A DNA stretch of 64,000 bases from a bacterium. Its GTDB lineage: Bacteria > Bacillota > Bacilli > Lactobacillales > Streptococcaceae. The stretch spans positions 59,545-123,544 of the forward strand of contig CAJNCP010000004.1 of assembly GCA_905221295.1 (NCBI GenBank). Direction: 5' to 3'. This document shows, piece after piece, positions 27,132-35,672 of this stretch. The position numbers and the translations under genes were made by a program. The first letter of the stretch is position 1; the number at the start of each line of letters is the position of its first letter. The notes beneath the pieces are model-generated. The model worked only from the letters and a program-made list of their open reading frames with translations, was not told where the DNA came from and searched no databases.

Positions 27132-27174
27132 ACAAAAAAGCTCCAAAAAGATGGCTTTCATCTCATTGGAACTT
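27132..27174 (-). terminator. Terminator of the 27.2-kb lipoprotein gene
   Basis: AAGTTCCAA ... TTGGAGCTT with a 20-base loop, then TTTTTTG on the minus strand, 12 bases after the stop codon. Confidence 0.8.
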
Positions 27175-27185
27175 TTACTGAATGA

Positions 27186-27641
27186 TTATTGCTTCGTTAA
27201 GACTACTCGGTCAGATGGCTCTCGGTCCATATCATCGATAATCAATTGATTACCATTAACCGTGTAAATTTTGACATCATCACCGATAATGACACGTTGA
27301 TTTTCTGGCTCAAAGCTGACTTGCTTGATTTCCTTATCTCCATCTGGTTCGACCTCAGTCCATGTACCAGTTTTACCTGTTACAACTAGAGTGATCTGGT
27401 CATTCTCATCTTTTCCAGTATAGGTACCATCGATGTTCGTAGGTTGGGCTACAGTAGTGTCCTGACTTGAGGACGCCTGTGGTTGGCTGGCACTTGTAGC
27501 AGAACTAGAAGATGATTCTTGTTGAGTAGATGGTTGTTGAGCAGATTGCTGGGTAGGTGCTTGTGTCTTAGATCCACAAGCTGCTAAAAGACTAAGAATT
27601 GCTAGTGAAGCAATAGAAAGTGTGAATGTTTTTGTTTTCAT
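27186..27641 (-). CDS. Small lipoprotein with Ser/Gln-rich linker
   Basis: 151 residues. Signal peptide with lipobox LSLLAACGS (cysteine about residue 22), then a 45-residue linker of glutamine, serine, threonine and alanine, then a compact beta-rich domain (GTYTGKDENDQITLVVTGKT) of about 75 residues. It should be anchored to the outer face of the membrane. The domain resembles small lipoprotein modules of streptococci with no known role. Its promoter overlaps the folC stop codon. Confidence 0.8.
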   Translation of the reverse strand: MKTKTFTLSIASLAILSLLAACGSKTQAPTQQSAQQPSTQQESSSSSATSASQPQASSSQDTTVAQPTNIDGTYTGKDENDQITLVVTGKTGTWTEVEPDGDKEIKQVSFEPENQRVIIGDDVKIYTVNGNQLIIDDMDREPSDRVVLTKQ

Positions 27642-27706
27642 AGCGATTTCCTTTCTTTTGTGCCAATGTTTTGCTGGATCAGTTTCCAGATGTACCTCCT
27701 ACCTCA

Positions 27707-27735
27707 AGTATAACAACTTAAGCCTAGAAGGTCAA
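27707..27735 (-). promoter_or_regulatory. Promoter of the lipoprotein gene, overlapping the folC stop
   Basis: Minus strand -35 TTGACC (27730-27735) covers the folC stop codon; 17-base spacer; -10 TATACT (27707-27712). The leader is about 60 bases with AGGTAGGAGG in it. Confidence 0.75.
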
Positions 27736-28982
27736 CTAATCCCATCACTTCCAATCAAACTCTCTCGTACTTCCGAGATAAAGTAGAGGGATCCCGTCAC
27801 GAAAAGTAAGTCCTGGTCATTGGCTCTTTCTTCAAATTCTCTGATAAAGTCCCCATAGGAGGGAATCAAATCGTAACCCGCCACATCCTTCTCATCCAAA
27901 GAACCTTGGTAGTCAAAGCCCGTTACCTTAAGTTCCACCTGAGGCAACTGCTCAGATAGATAGCCTAACATTCCTTGATAATCCTTGCGTTTAAGAGCCC
28001 CAAAAAGAATGTGAACTTGATAGCCTTGCTGGATTTTCCCCTGGATAAACTCGACCAGACGACTTAAAGCTGGAAGATTGTGAGCCCCATCTAGGTAGAT
28101 ATGCGGACGAATCCGTTCCAATCGACCGGCCCAGTGAGTCTCTTGCAATGCCTGTCTGACAAGCTCTTCTTCGACACCTTCCTCTCTTGACGCCATAAAA
28201 AGAAGAAAGGTTTGTAAAGCCAAGGCGGCATTTTCTTGCTGATAAGCACCTTCCAAACTGATTTCAAGCTTTGAAAAACTTGCCAGGCTACTTGAGAAAT
28301 TCCCAGCTTTCAAAGTGAAGTCTTGCCCAGCTTGATAAAAGCCTACATCTAACTCTCTCGCTTTACTTTGACAGACAAGCTCCGCTTCCGGAGCAAGCTT
28401 GGCAATGACTGCCTTCTTGCCAGCCTTGAAAATACCAGCTTTCTGCTCTGCTATTTCCTCCAGACTGTCACCCAAGGTCTCCTGATGATCTAGGCCAATG
28501 GAAGTAATAACTGCAATCTCTCCTGTTACGACATTAGTGGTATCAAGTAGACCACCTATCCCCACTTCTAGCAAAACCAAATCCACTTCTTGTTCCCTAA
28601 AATAGAGGAAAGCAATCAAGGTCAACAACTCAAAAAAGGACAACTGGTCATGAGTTTCCAAAAGAGTTTTTTCCATCTCCTTGACTTGGTTAGCTATACG
28701 GACAAAGTCTTCCTCTGCGATTGGTTGCCCATTAATACAGATTCGATCATGGATACTGACGATATGAGGAGAGGTAAAAGTACCAACTTTTTTACCATGA
28801 ACTGCAAACAACTCCCTCATAAAGGCAATAGTTGATCCCTTGCCGTTCGTTCCTGTTACATGGATAATGGGATAAGCCTTCTCAGGATTCCCTAGTAAAT
28901 CCACTGCTCGGTGCATTCTTCCAAGCCCAGATCTAAAGTTTAAACCAATCCGACTATGGAGCCATTCTTCTACTTCAAACAT
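27732..28982 (-). CDS. folC: Folylpolyglutamate synthase / dihydrofolate synthase
   Basis: 416 residues from MFEVEEWLHSRIGLNFRSGL at 28980-28982, which has an AAGGAGATGT ribosome-binding site; a further upstream in-frame ATG lacks one. HVTGTNGKGSTIAFM is the Mur-ligase ATP-binding loop; LLEVGIGGLLDTTNVV and YLDGAHNLPALSRLVEF (DGAHN) are the folyl ligase motifs. It adds glutamate to dihydropteroate or to folates with ATP. Confidence 0.95.
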   Translation of the reverse strand: MFEVEEWLHSRIGLNFRSGLGRMHRAVDLLGNPEKAYPIIHVTGTNGKGSTIAFMRELFAVHGKKVGTFTSPHIVSIHDRICINGQPIAEEDFVRIANQVKEMEKTLLETHDQLSFFELLTLIAFLYFREQEVDLVLLEVGIGGLLDTTNVVTGEIAVITSIGLDHQETLGDSLEEIAEQKAGIFKAGKKAVIAKLAPEAELVCQSKARELDVGFYQAGQDFTLKAGNFSSSLASFSKLEISLEGAYQQENAALALQTFLLFMASREEGVEEELVRQALQETHWAGRLERIRPHIYLDGAHNLPALSRLVEFIQGKIQQGYQVHILFGALKRKDYQGMLGYLSEQLPQVELKVTGFDYQGSLDEKDVAGYDLIPSYGDFIREFEERANDQDLLFVTGSLYFISEVRESLIGSDGIS

Positions 28983-29033
28983 ACATCTCCTTAACAACAA
29001 TCCAATCAACTAGCGCACTAAAGTATTACTGCA

Positions 29034-29071
29034 ATTAAAAAACGAGGTCGGGACTAGAATCCCGACCTCTT
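29034..29071 (-). terminator. Terminator between DUF1292 operon and folC
   Basis: GAGGTCGGGA, 6-base loop, TCCCGACCTC (perfect 10-bp stem, 29044-29069), followed by GTTTTTTAATTG on the minus strand. A very strong intrinsic terminator for ireB-ruvX-DUF1292. Confidence 0.9.
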
Positions 29072-29106
29072 ACCTGGTTAGCTAATCACTAGCTACTATG
29101 AATTTC

Positions 29107-29286
29107 AACGTGAGCTAAAAACGTCCACTGGATGTTCCAACTCTTCCAATTTCTAGGAGTTGAGCTAAAAACGTCCCCCAGACTTACTTACGGTCTTTAT
29201 TTTTAGCGTAAGGGTAAAATATCCCCCGGACGTTCCTGCGTTTCTAATTTCTGGCGCAGGGCTAAAAACATCCACTGGATGTTTTT
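29107..29286 (-). repeat. Four tandem ~50-bp hairpin repeats
   Basis: Four units start near 29111, 29161, 29211 and 29258 (periods 50, 50, 48). Each has a core GCTAAAAACGTCC (variants GGTAAAATATCC, GCTAAAAACATCC) with a short palindrome such as ACATCCAGTGGATGT, and a second hairpin whose stem differs between units but stays paired: CCTGCG/CGCAGG, CTTACG/CGTAAG, AACTC/GAGTT. Such compensatory change suggests selection for structure. The array fills the 3' region of the DUF1292 gene up to the strong terminator. It does not match BOX, RUP or SPRITE elements as remembered. Confidence 0.7.
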
Positions 29287-29590
29287 ACTCCTCCATAAAG
29301 CTGTTGAAGACTTCTTCAATCATGTTCCATTCGTCTTCTGAGTCTTCTGGGATTGGTTGCAATTCGCCTTCTGTTCCGTCTTCATTTTCGATGAATGAGT
29401 AAGCTTGAATTTCAACTTCACCGTTTTCATCTTCTTCTGCGTTAACTGGCACTAGAAGAACATAGTTCTTACCAAATTCTTCTTTCCCATCGATGGTCAA
29501 AAGAATTTCAAACAAGGTTTCATTACCTTGCTCATCTACTAGCGTAATCAATTCACGTTCTTCGTGGTCATGGTTGTGATCGTGTGACAT
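29285..29590 (-). CDS. DUF1292 family protein (UPF0473)
   Basis: 101 residues, very acidic. [20 protein letters not shown] has a histidine-rich start that could bind metal; the core [16 protein letters not shown] is typical of the YrzB/DUF1292 family. Function unknown; always found next to ruvX and ireB in Firmicutes. 15 bases after ruvX, so in the same operon. Confidence 0.88.
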   Translation of the reverse strand: MSHDHNHDHEERELITLVDEQGNETLFEILLTIDGKEEFGKNYVLLVPVNAEEDENGEVEIQAYSFIENEDGTEGELQPIPEDSEDEWNMIEEVFNSFMEE

Positions 29591-29605
29591 AGTTTCTCCT
29601 CTGTC

Positions 29606-30025
29606 TTAAAATTTTCTATCTAAATAATTTTGCAAAATCAGTTGAGCAGCCAACTTATCGATGACTTTTTTTCGCTTGTTGCGACTGATGTCAGCCTGCT
29701 CAATCAACATACGTTCCGCAGCGACAGTCGTCAGACGCTCATCTTGATAGTCTACTGGTAAACCAAAAAGTTCCTCTAATTTTGCTCCGTAGGCTTGACT
29801 AGCTTCTACCCGCGGTCCACTGGTATTGTTCATATTTTTAGGCAGACCAACTACAAAGCGTTCCACCGAATAGGTGTCAACCAATTCCTTGATACGGTCA
29901 AAACCAAACTGGCCCTGATTCTCATTAATCTGGATGATTTCAAGTCCTTGAGCAGTGAAGCCTAGTGGGTCGCTAATGGCAACACCCACTGTTTTTGAAC
30001 CAACGTCCAATCCCATAATTCTCAT
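29606..30025 (-). CDS. ruvX: Holliday junction resolvase-like / pre-16S rRNA nuclease
   Basis: 139 residues, RNase H fold. [20 protein letters not shown] gives the first catalytic aspartate, [14 protein letters not shown] the middle motif and [13 protein letters not shown] the next acidic residues. YqgF/RuvX proteins process the 5' end of 16S rRNA and have been proposed as junction resolvases. It begins 3 bases after ireB. Confidence 0.93.
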   Translation of the reverse strand: MRIMGLDVGSKTVGVAISDPLGFTAQGLEIIQINENQGQFGFDRIKELVDTYSVERFVVGLPKNMNNTSGPRVEASQAYGAKLEELFGLPVDYQDERLTTVAAERMLIEQADISRNKRKKVIDKLAAQLILQNYLDRKF

Positions 30026-30028
30026 AGA

Positions 30029-30295
30029 TTATAGATCGACTCCTTGTCCTTTAAGGTAGTAGCGTACCAATTCTTCAACAATTTCATCACGCTCATACTT
30101 ACGGATTTGATTTCGTGCATTGTTATAACGAGGAACGTAGGCAGGGTCACCACTCAATACATAACCGACGATCTGGTTAATCGGATTGTAGCCCTTGTCA
30201 TTCAAAGAAGCATAGACGTCTGTCAACGTTTCGCTAATTTCTTTCTTATTGGAATCATCCAATTTAAACCGTACAGTTTCTTCAGTAAATCCCAT
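30029..30295 (-). CDS. ireB: IreB family regulatory phosphoprotein
   Basis: 88 residues (DUF965): [20 protein letters not shown] with threonines near the N-terminus, which in Enterococcus faecalis IreB are phosphorylated by the kinase IreK and control cephalosporin tolerance. A soluble protein. First gene of ireB-ruvX-DUF1292. Confidence 0.92.
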
Positions 30296-30325
30296 TCTAA
30301 CACCCTCTTTCCTTAGAATATTACT

Positions 30326-30354
30326 ATTATAGCATATTCCCTGACGTTCTACAA
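30326..30354 (-). promoter_or_regulatory. Promoter of the ireB operon
   Basis: Minus strand -35 TTGTAG (30349-30354), 17-base spacer, -10 TATAAT (30326-30331), with TG one base upstream of the -10 (extended -10, TGCTATAAT). Confidence 0.8.
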
Positions 30355-30381
30355 TTAAGTCAGTCTATTTATTTGGATTTT

Positions 30382-30951
30382 CTATTGTTCTGTAGCTCCA
30401 TTTGCTATTCTATCTTCGATATATTGGCTTGGTTCATTTTTCAAAAGAGTCTCTAAGCCAATATTCTTTAGATATTCTACTTGCGCCGCCTTTTTGACAT
30501 CTAAAATTTGAAAATCATAAGTCGTAGTAGTTTCCATCTCTGTCTCGCTGATTAACTGAGTCTCAACCGTAAAACCTTCTAACTTACGTGCTTCTTGGAG
30601 ACTTTCATCTTTCTCCTCGGCTTCCGCGAAGGCTTTCTTTGTAGCTTCAAGACCGTGGTCAGCGATGAAGGATTTCAATTCTTCACTTAAGGGCCGTGTC
30701 TGCCGAATAACCAACTTTAGAAATTGCTTCCCTCTATAAGTAATTGTTTGAGTTTGCTTAACGCCTCCTTCTGACTCAGGGAGAAGTAAGGTCTTGGTTA
30801 CAACCGTGCTCTTCTCGGCATTCTCAAGAACTGGCAGAGTAGACTGGAGTTCTTCTGACGGCGTTGTTGAAGCGGCAGTTGTTCCCTTCTTTTGTCCACA
30901 ACCAGCAAGTAAAAAAAGGAGGGCAAATGCACTGATTACTATTTTTTTCAT
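30382..30951 (-). CDS. DUF1307-like lipoprotein
   Basis: 189 residues. Signal peptide ending in lipobox LLFLLAGCGQ (cysteine about residue 19). The mature part begins with a threonine/serine linker and then a soluble domain (VKQTQTITYRGKQFLKLVIR), charged and mostly helical at the end. Similar streptococcal lipoproteins next to spx are annotated DUF1307; role unknown. A surface-exposed membrane-anchored protein. Confidence 0.75.
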   Translation of the reverse strand: MKKIVISAFALLFLLAGCGQKKGTTAASTTPSEELQSTLPVLENAEKSTVVTKTLLLPESEGGVKQTQTITYRGKQFLKLVIRQTRPLSEELKSFIADHGLEATKKAFAEAEEKDESLQEARKLEGFTVETQLISETEMETTTTYDFQILDVKKAAQVEYLKNIGLETLLKNEPSQYIEDRIANGATEQ

Positions 30952-30972
30952 ATTTCCTCACATAATCTTTAG

Positions 30973-31012
30973 ATAAAAAACGAAGAAGGCTAGGAGATAC
31001 CCCAGCCTTGAT
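30973..31012 (-). terminator. Terminator of spx
   Basis: AAGGCT-GGGG, TATC loop, TCC-AGCCTT (30986-31009) followed by CTTCGTTTTTTATC on the minus strand, directly after the spx stop. Confidence 0.82.
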
Positions 31013-31014
31013 GT

Positions 31015-31413
31015 TTATAGAGCTGCACGCAAACGTGCCTCTGCATTTTCTACATTACGGACAGAGCGTGGTAAGAAAGCACGGATATCATCCTCTTTAT
31101 AGCCGACTTGCAGGCGCTTCTCATCCACAAGAATCGGGCTTTTTAGAATCCGCGGTGTTTCCATGATTAAGTTGAGCACTTCATTGACACTCAAATCTTC
31201 GATGTCAACTCCCAAAGCTTTTGCATAGCGGTTTTTTGATGACACAATACTAGCGATTCCATTTTCTGTCTTCGTCAGAATATCAAGTAATTCTTCTCTC
31301 GTAATTCCTTCTTTGCCAAGATTTTGTTCTTTATAACTTAACTGGTGGGCATTGAGCCAGGTCTTTGCTTTTTTACAGCTGGTACAACTGGAGACTGTAT
31401 AAATTTTAATCAT
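31015..31413 (-). CDS. spx: Spx/ArsC family transcriptional regulator
   Basis: 132 residues, MIKIYTVSSCTSCKKAKTWL. The CxxC redox switch is Cys10-Cys13. Spx proteins bind the alpha C-terminal domain of RNA polymerase and adjust oxidative stress and, in pneumococcus, competence genes. Streptococci carry two paralogues (SpxA1, SpxA2); which this is cannot be settled from this sequence alone. Monocistronic with a terminator. Confidence 0.92.
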   Translation of the reverse strand: MIKIYTVSSCTSCKKAKTWLNAHQLSYKEQNLGKEGITREELLDILTKTENGIASIVSSKNRYAKALGVDIEDLSVNEVLNLIMETPRILKSPILVDEKRLQVGYKEDDIRAFLPRSVRNVENAEARLRAAL

Positions 31414-31547
31414 GTACCTACCCCTTTCGCTACATGTTACTATCAGTTTAGTCTATTATACCATAAAAAACATCCGACTTGCGACCTATTTTTAAAAAAA
31501 TTTAACTTTTTTAGCGATTTTCGTACTTTTTTCTTGACAAAATCAAT

Positions 31548-34208
31548 TTATAGCCAACTTTTAAATTTTTTGATATACAATCGTTTTACAACTGTAACAC
31601 TTATCATATAGAGAACGATAATCAAAAGCAAAAAGAGGAAATAAATTGGTTCCAAAGGGGTTAAATGAAGTAGGCTAGCAATTGAAGAGTAGGGAAGGAA
31701 AGTCACAAAACTAGCTGCTAGCAAGCTTGTTCCAAGAACAAACCATGATGGACGACTTTGTAAGAAAGGAAGTTTTGCTGAACGAAGCATATGAATAACC
31801 ATGGTTTGGGACCACATGGATTCAATGAACCAACCTGTCTGGAACAAGATGATAAAGCCCGTTGCAGACTCTGCTCCGTGGACATAGGCTTGACCTGTCG
31901 CCATTGGAACAATGACAAAATAGAGCAAGATAAAGGTCAAAATATCAAAAATAGAAGAAATCGGACCCATCCAAATCATAAAGCGAGTAATAGACTTGGC
32001 TTCCCACTTATGAGGATGCTTCAAAAAGTCTTCATCCACATTATCAAATGGCAAGGCAATGCAAGAAAGATCGTAGACGAGGTTTAAGACAATCAAGTGA
32101 ATCGGAGCCATAGGAAGGAAAGGTAAAAAGATACCAGACACTAACAGAGAGAAAATGTTCCCGAAATTAGAGCTGACCGTCATCTTGATATATTTGGTCA
32201 TGTTGGCATAGACCTTACGTCCTTCAACTAGCCCTTTTTCAAGCACCATCAAATCCTTATCTAACAAAATGACATCAGCCGTTTCTTTGGCAATATCTAC
32301 TGCTGTATCAACAGAAATCCCCACATCTGCCACTTTCATAGAAGGGGCATCATTGATCCCATCTCCCATATAGCCGACACAATGTCCATTCGATTTGATT
32401 TGTAAAATGATTCGTGCTTTTTGATCCGGAGAGAGTTTGGCAAAGACAGTCACTTTCTCAACTGCTTGGGCCAACTCTTCGTCCGTCATGGCGTCAATAT
32501 CAGAACCCAACAAGATTTGATCAACATCTAAACCAACTTTTTCGCAAACTGCTTGGGTTACCTTCTCATTGTCCCCCGTCAAGATCTTTGTTTGAACACC
32601 GTGTTCTAACAAAGCTTGGATAGCAGGTGCTGCTGATGGTTTTGGTGGATCTAGAAAGGCAAGATATCCTGTTAGAATCATCTCTTTTTCATCTTCAACG
32701 GAGTAAGCAAAACCTTCTTTTAGGCCTGTTTTATAGGCGACTCCCAAGACTCGCAAGCCTTGTTGATTAAGTTGATCTACTTCTTTTAAGATTTCCACTC
32801 GGATATCATCCGTCAGAGGGCTAATCTGGCCTTGATATTCTACATGGGTTGAAATCGCAAGCATTTCCTCTAGGGCACCCTTGGTTACCAAACTAACAAC
32901 TTCGTTCTCATCCTTGACGATGACACTCATTCGTCTGCGTTCAAAATCAAAGGGCAATTCATCTATTTTTTGGAAGCTAGTATCCAAATTTTGTAGAATA
33001 GCGTGTTCTTTAGCTTCTTTTTCAGTTCTACTGATAATGGCACGGTCCATCAAGTTTTTCAAACCGGTTTGAAAATAGGAATTGAGGTAGGCCCGTCTCA
33101 ACACAGACAAATCCAAATCTCCATGTATGTCCAAAGGATATTCAAGGACAATTTCATCTTGGGTAAGGGTTCCGGTTTTATCTGTGCATAGGATATCAAT
33201 AGCACCTAGGTCCTGTATGGCATTGAGTTTTTTGATGACGACTTTTTCCTTGGCCATGATAATGGAGCCTTTTGCTAGACTGGCCGTGATGATCATGGGT
33301 AGCATCTCAGGTGTAAGCCCGACACCCACGCTCAAAGCAAATACGCCAGCTTCTAACCAATCTCCATCTGTCAAGCCATTGGAAAGAAATACGATGGGAA
33401 CCATGACCAACATCAAACGGATTAAGAGCCAAGAGATACTGTTCATCTCCCGTTCAAAAGAGGTCGGTTCGTCATAAGTATTGAGAGTCTGCTCTATTTC
33501 CCCCATCATGGTGTCATCACCGACCGCTAGAATCAAAGCCTTGGCACTTCCTGATATCACATTGGTTCCCATAAAGGCGAGCGCTTCTGCTTCTAGCAGA
33601 CTATCAAAGCTTGACTGACTCATTTTTGACAAGGCTAGTTTTTCAACCGAGTCGCTTTCACCTGTCAAACCAGACTGTTGGACAAAGAAATCGCGTGATT
33701 CAATCAAAAGGAGATCTGCTGGAATCATATCTCCAGCACTCAACTTGACCATATCTCCAACGACCAAATCTTCAATTGCGACCTCTAAACTCTGGCCTTC
33801 GCGAATAACTGTGGCAGTGTTCACAATCATTTTTGATAGATTGGTCGCAGCCTTGTCACTCCGTAATTCTTGGACAAAGCGTATGCCACCAGAGATTAGA
33901 ACGAGAACGACGATGATGATAGAGGTCGTCGAATCTTCTTGCCCAGGCTTCGCCAACCAGACATTGGTCACCATGGAAATCATAGCGATGACTAGCAGGA
34001 TGATTGTAAATGGATTGATAATAGATTCGTAAATCTTTTTGAGGATACTGTCTTCTTGACCCTTGGTGATGGTGTTTTCGCCATATAGGTCACGATTTTT
34101 CTCCACCTGCTCCTCAGTCAAGCCTGTTAGACTTGTCTTATAAAAAGATAGAGTTTCGTTTAAAGATGTGTGAATAGCTGCTGCTAATCTTTCTTTTGTA
34201 GTTTTCAT
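31548..34208 (-). CDS. mgtA: Magnesium-translocating P-type ATPase
   Basis: 886 residues, P-IIIB ATPase. Actuator loop with GLTGESDSVEK, phosphorylation motif ILCTDKTGTLTQDE (Asp acceptor about residue 330), KILTGDNE and GDGINDAPSM hinge motifs, and about ten membrane segments with the MgtA-type C-terminus. It imports Mg2+ at low external magnesium. The start ATG at 34206-34208 has a GGAG site 6 bases upstream that can be sequestered by leader pairing. Preceded by an M-box, which confirms magnesium control. Inserted between peptidase and spx genes relative to pneumococcus (from memory). Confidence 0.95.
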   Translation of the reverse strand: MKTTKERLAAAIHTSLNETLSFYKTSLTGLTEEQVEKNRDLYGENTITKGQEDSILKKIYESIINPFTIILLVIAMISMVTNVWLAKPGQEDSTTSIIIVVLVLISGGIRFVQELRSDKAATNLSKMIVNTATVIREGQSLEVAIEDLVVGDMVKLSAGDMIPADLLLIESRDFFVQQSGLTGESDSVEKLALSKMSQSSFDSLLEAEALAFMGTNVISGSAKALILAVGDDTMMGEIEQTLNTYDEPTSFEREMNSISWLLIRLMLVMVPIVFLSNGLTDGDWLEAGVFALSVGVGLTPEMLPMIITASLAKGSIIMAKEKVVIKKLNAIQDLGAIDILCTDKTGTLTQDEIVLEYPLDIHGDLDLSVLRRAYLNSYFQTGLKNLMDRAIISRTEKEAKEHAILQNLDTSFQKIDELPFDFERRRMSVIVKDENEVVSLVTKGALEEMLAISTHVEYQGQISPLTDDIRVEILKEVDQLNQQGLRVLGVAYKTGLKEGFAYSVEDEKEMILTGYLAFLDPPKPSAAPAIQALLEHGVQTKILTGDNEKVTQAVCEKVGLDVDQILLGSDIDAMTDEELAQAVEKVTVFAKLSPDQKARIILQIKSNGHCVGYMGDGINDAPSMKVADVGISVDTAVDIAKETADVILLDKDLMVLEKGLVEGRKVYANMTKYIKMTVSSNFGNIFSLLVSGIFLPFLPMAPIHLIVLNLVYDLSCIALPFDNVDEDFLKHPHKWEAKSITRFMIWMGPISSIFDILTFILLYFVIVPMATGQAYVHGAESATGFIILFQTGWFIESMWSQTMVIHMLRSAKLPFLQSRPSWFVLGTSLLAASFVTFLPYSSIASLLHLTPLEPIYFLFLLLIIVLYMISVTVVKRLYIKKFKSWL

Positions 34209-34295
34209 TGGTTTCTCCTATCTGTATGAATGATGTGTTTCATACACAGAGACCAATCACTTTATAAGGGCAGAACGACACAAATCAGCGATTGG
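34207..34295 (-). promoter_or_regulatory. Alternative RNA stems before mgtA
   Basis: The segment AGTGATTGGTCTC (minus strand, 34249-34261) can pair either upstream with CCAATCGCT inside the leader ORF (34287-34295; 9 pairs, one G-U) or downstream with GAG-AA-ACCAAT, which covers the mgtA Shine-Dalgarno and start (34207-34217). The two pairings exclude each other. A third hairpin TCTGTGTATGA/TCATACAGA lies between. This is the layout of a translation-coupled attenuator. Confidence 0.55.
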
Positions 34296-34333
34296 CTGTG
34301 TATGTGCGGTTCTGGGTGGTCGTCAATTTGCAT
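34262..34333 (-). CDS. Candidate mgtA leader peptide, 23 residues
   Basis: ATG at 34331-34333 behind AAAGGAGAAAAACG, a textbook ribosome-binding site. Reads MQIDDHPEPHIHSQS, then eight residues ending VVLPL, and stops at TAA 53 bases before mgtA. The early run D-D-H-P-E-P mixes acidic residues and prolines, the kind of nascent chain that destabilises ribosomes at low Mg2+ in enterobacterial MgtL (EPDP). No similarity in sequence is claimed; the analogy is functional and inferred. It lies after the M-box terminator. Confidence 0.6.
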   Translation of the reverse strand: MQIDDHPEPHIHSQSLICVVLPL

Positions 34334-34357
34334 CGTTTTTCTCCTTTCTTTTTCTTA

Positions 34358-34393
34358 AAACAGCAGAAAATCCTGCCATAAAATGGCAGGATT
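34358..34393 (-). terminator. M-box-controlled terminator
   Basis: AATCCTGCCA, loop TTTTA, TGGCAGGATT (34369-34393), then TTCTGCTGTTTT on the minus strand. It lies 20 bases after the M-box, as expected for an expression platform that stops mgtA transcription when Mg2+ is bound. The U-tract is interrupted. Confidence 0.75.
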
Positions 34394-34414
34394 AAAAAAC
34401 TAATTATCTGTTTT

Positions 34415-34560
34415 TTCGTTCAAGCTTTAACTCCATAGGGCGATGTAATGAGCTTAGTCTTGGCCTTCGCGACCAGGACTGTTGACCAACGAGTAGTGTC
34501 TCCACTGCTTTGCGGTAGTCATCCGTATCCCTATGGTAGCCTCACCTACCGTTTTCGTCT
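34415..34560 (-). promoter_or_regulatory. M-box (ykoK) magnesium riboswitch
   Basis: The minus strand carries the M-box hallmark GGTAGGTGAGGCTACC (34535-34550), then ATAGGGATACGGATGACTAC, GGAGACACTAC, GGTCAACAG and, near the end, CCCTATGGAGTTAAAGC. These match the conserved core of M-box RNAs, which fold on Mg2+ and terminate transcription of Mg2+ importers. It lies between a strong promoter and the mgtA terminator hairpin. Confidence 0.93.
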
Positions 34561-34563
34561 ATC

Positions 34564-34592
34564 AGTATAAACCTTTAAAATATAAAAGTCAA
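34564..34592 (-). promoter_or_regulatory. mgtA promoter
   Basis: Minus strand -35 TTGACT (34587-34592), 17-base spacer, -10 TATACT (34564-34569), a near-consensus sigma-A promoter right before the M-box, so regulation is expected in the leader. Confidence 0.9.
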
Positions 34593-34610
34593 CGATTTAT
34601 CATAATTTTC

Positions 34611-35672
34611 TTAAATGACAATTAATTCCTTCGGTGCTAGAGTCAACAATTCGCAACCGTTATCTGTAATTAAGATATCATCTTCAATACGAACGCCGTA
34701 TTTTCCTTCAATATAAATACCTGGTTCATCAGTCAAGACCATACCGGATTTAATGACTTCTTTGGAAGTTTGGCTAAAGTAAGGTTCTTCGTGAATATCC
34801 AGTCCGATACCGTGTCCAATACCGTGGGTAAAGTAGTCACCATAGCCTGCCTCGATGATAATATCACGAGGAATTTTGTCAAAATCACGGAAACCTAAAC
34901 CTGCCTTAGCTTGGTCAATCAGAGCTTGGTTGGCTTTCAGAACCGTATTGTAAATTTCTGCTTGCTCGTCACTGACATGGCCTAGATAGATGGTCCGTGT
35001 CATATCACTGACATAGTGGTCATAGAGACATCCGAAGTCCATGGTGATGGCTTCTCCCAGCTCTACGGGTTTATGCATGGGATGGGCATGTGGTTTAGAA
35101 GAGTTGATACCACTCGCTAAAATGGTATCAAAAGACAAGCCTGCCGCTCCTAGCTCACGCATGCGGAAATCAAGGAAGTTGGCAATCTCAATTTCAGTTT
35201 TTCCTGGTTTGATAAAGTCAAGCGCATCACGGAAAGCTTGGTCTGAGATAGAACATGCCTTACGAATAGTCGCAATCTCCGCCTCATCCTTAATCATACG
35301 AAGTGCTTCAACAAACTGAGTCTGTGGAAGCAAGTCGATCCCTGCAAAAGCTGCCTGCATACGGTGGTAATAAGAGACCGAAATCTCGTCCTCAAAACCG
35401 ACGCGAGACAAGCCCATATCCTTAACAATGCCTGCAATAACAGCTAATTCATCGCGGTCAGCCATAATCTCAAAACCTGTCACTTCTTGCTTAGCCGCAA
35501 TGATATAACGAGAGTCCGTCACCAAAACCTGACGGTCACGGCTGATAAAAACTGTTCCATTTGAACCCCAAAAACCAGTCAAATAATAGACGTTTTTAAG
35601 GTTGTTTATGATGATACCATCTAGTTCTTTTTCTTGCATTTTAGCTAGAAATGCTTGCACACGTTTATTCAT
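34611..35672 (-). CDS. M24 family Xaa-Pro peptidase
   Basis: 353 residues. Creatinase-like N-terminal domain (residues about 1-130) and pita-bread catalytic domain with metal ligands in [17 protein letters not shown] (two Asp), [14 protein letters not shown] (His), [11 protein letters not shown] (Glu) and GVRIEDDI (Glu). It splits dipeptides or peptides with proline in second position (PepQ/PepP type). Its start overlaps the uvrA stop by 8 bases, so it is co-transcribed with uvrA. Confidence 0.92.
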   Translation of the reverse strand: MNKRVQAFLAKMQEKELDGIIINNLKNVYYLTGFWGSNGTVFISRDRQVLVTDSRYIIAAKQEVTGFEIMADRDELAVIAGIVKDMGLSRVGFEDEISVSYYHRMQAAFAGIDLLPQTQFVEALRMIKDEAEIATIRKACSISDQAFRDALDFIKPGKTEIEIANFLDFRMRELGAAGLSFDTILASGINSSKPHAHPMHKPVELGEAITMDFGCLYDHYVSDMTRTIYLGHVSDEQAEIYNTVLKANQALIDQAKAGLGFRDFDKIPRDIIIEAGYGDYFTHGIGHGIGLDIHEEPYFSQTSKEVIKSGMVLTDEPGIYIEGKYGVRIEDDILITDNGCELLTLAPKELIVI

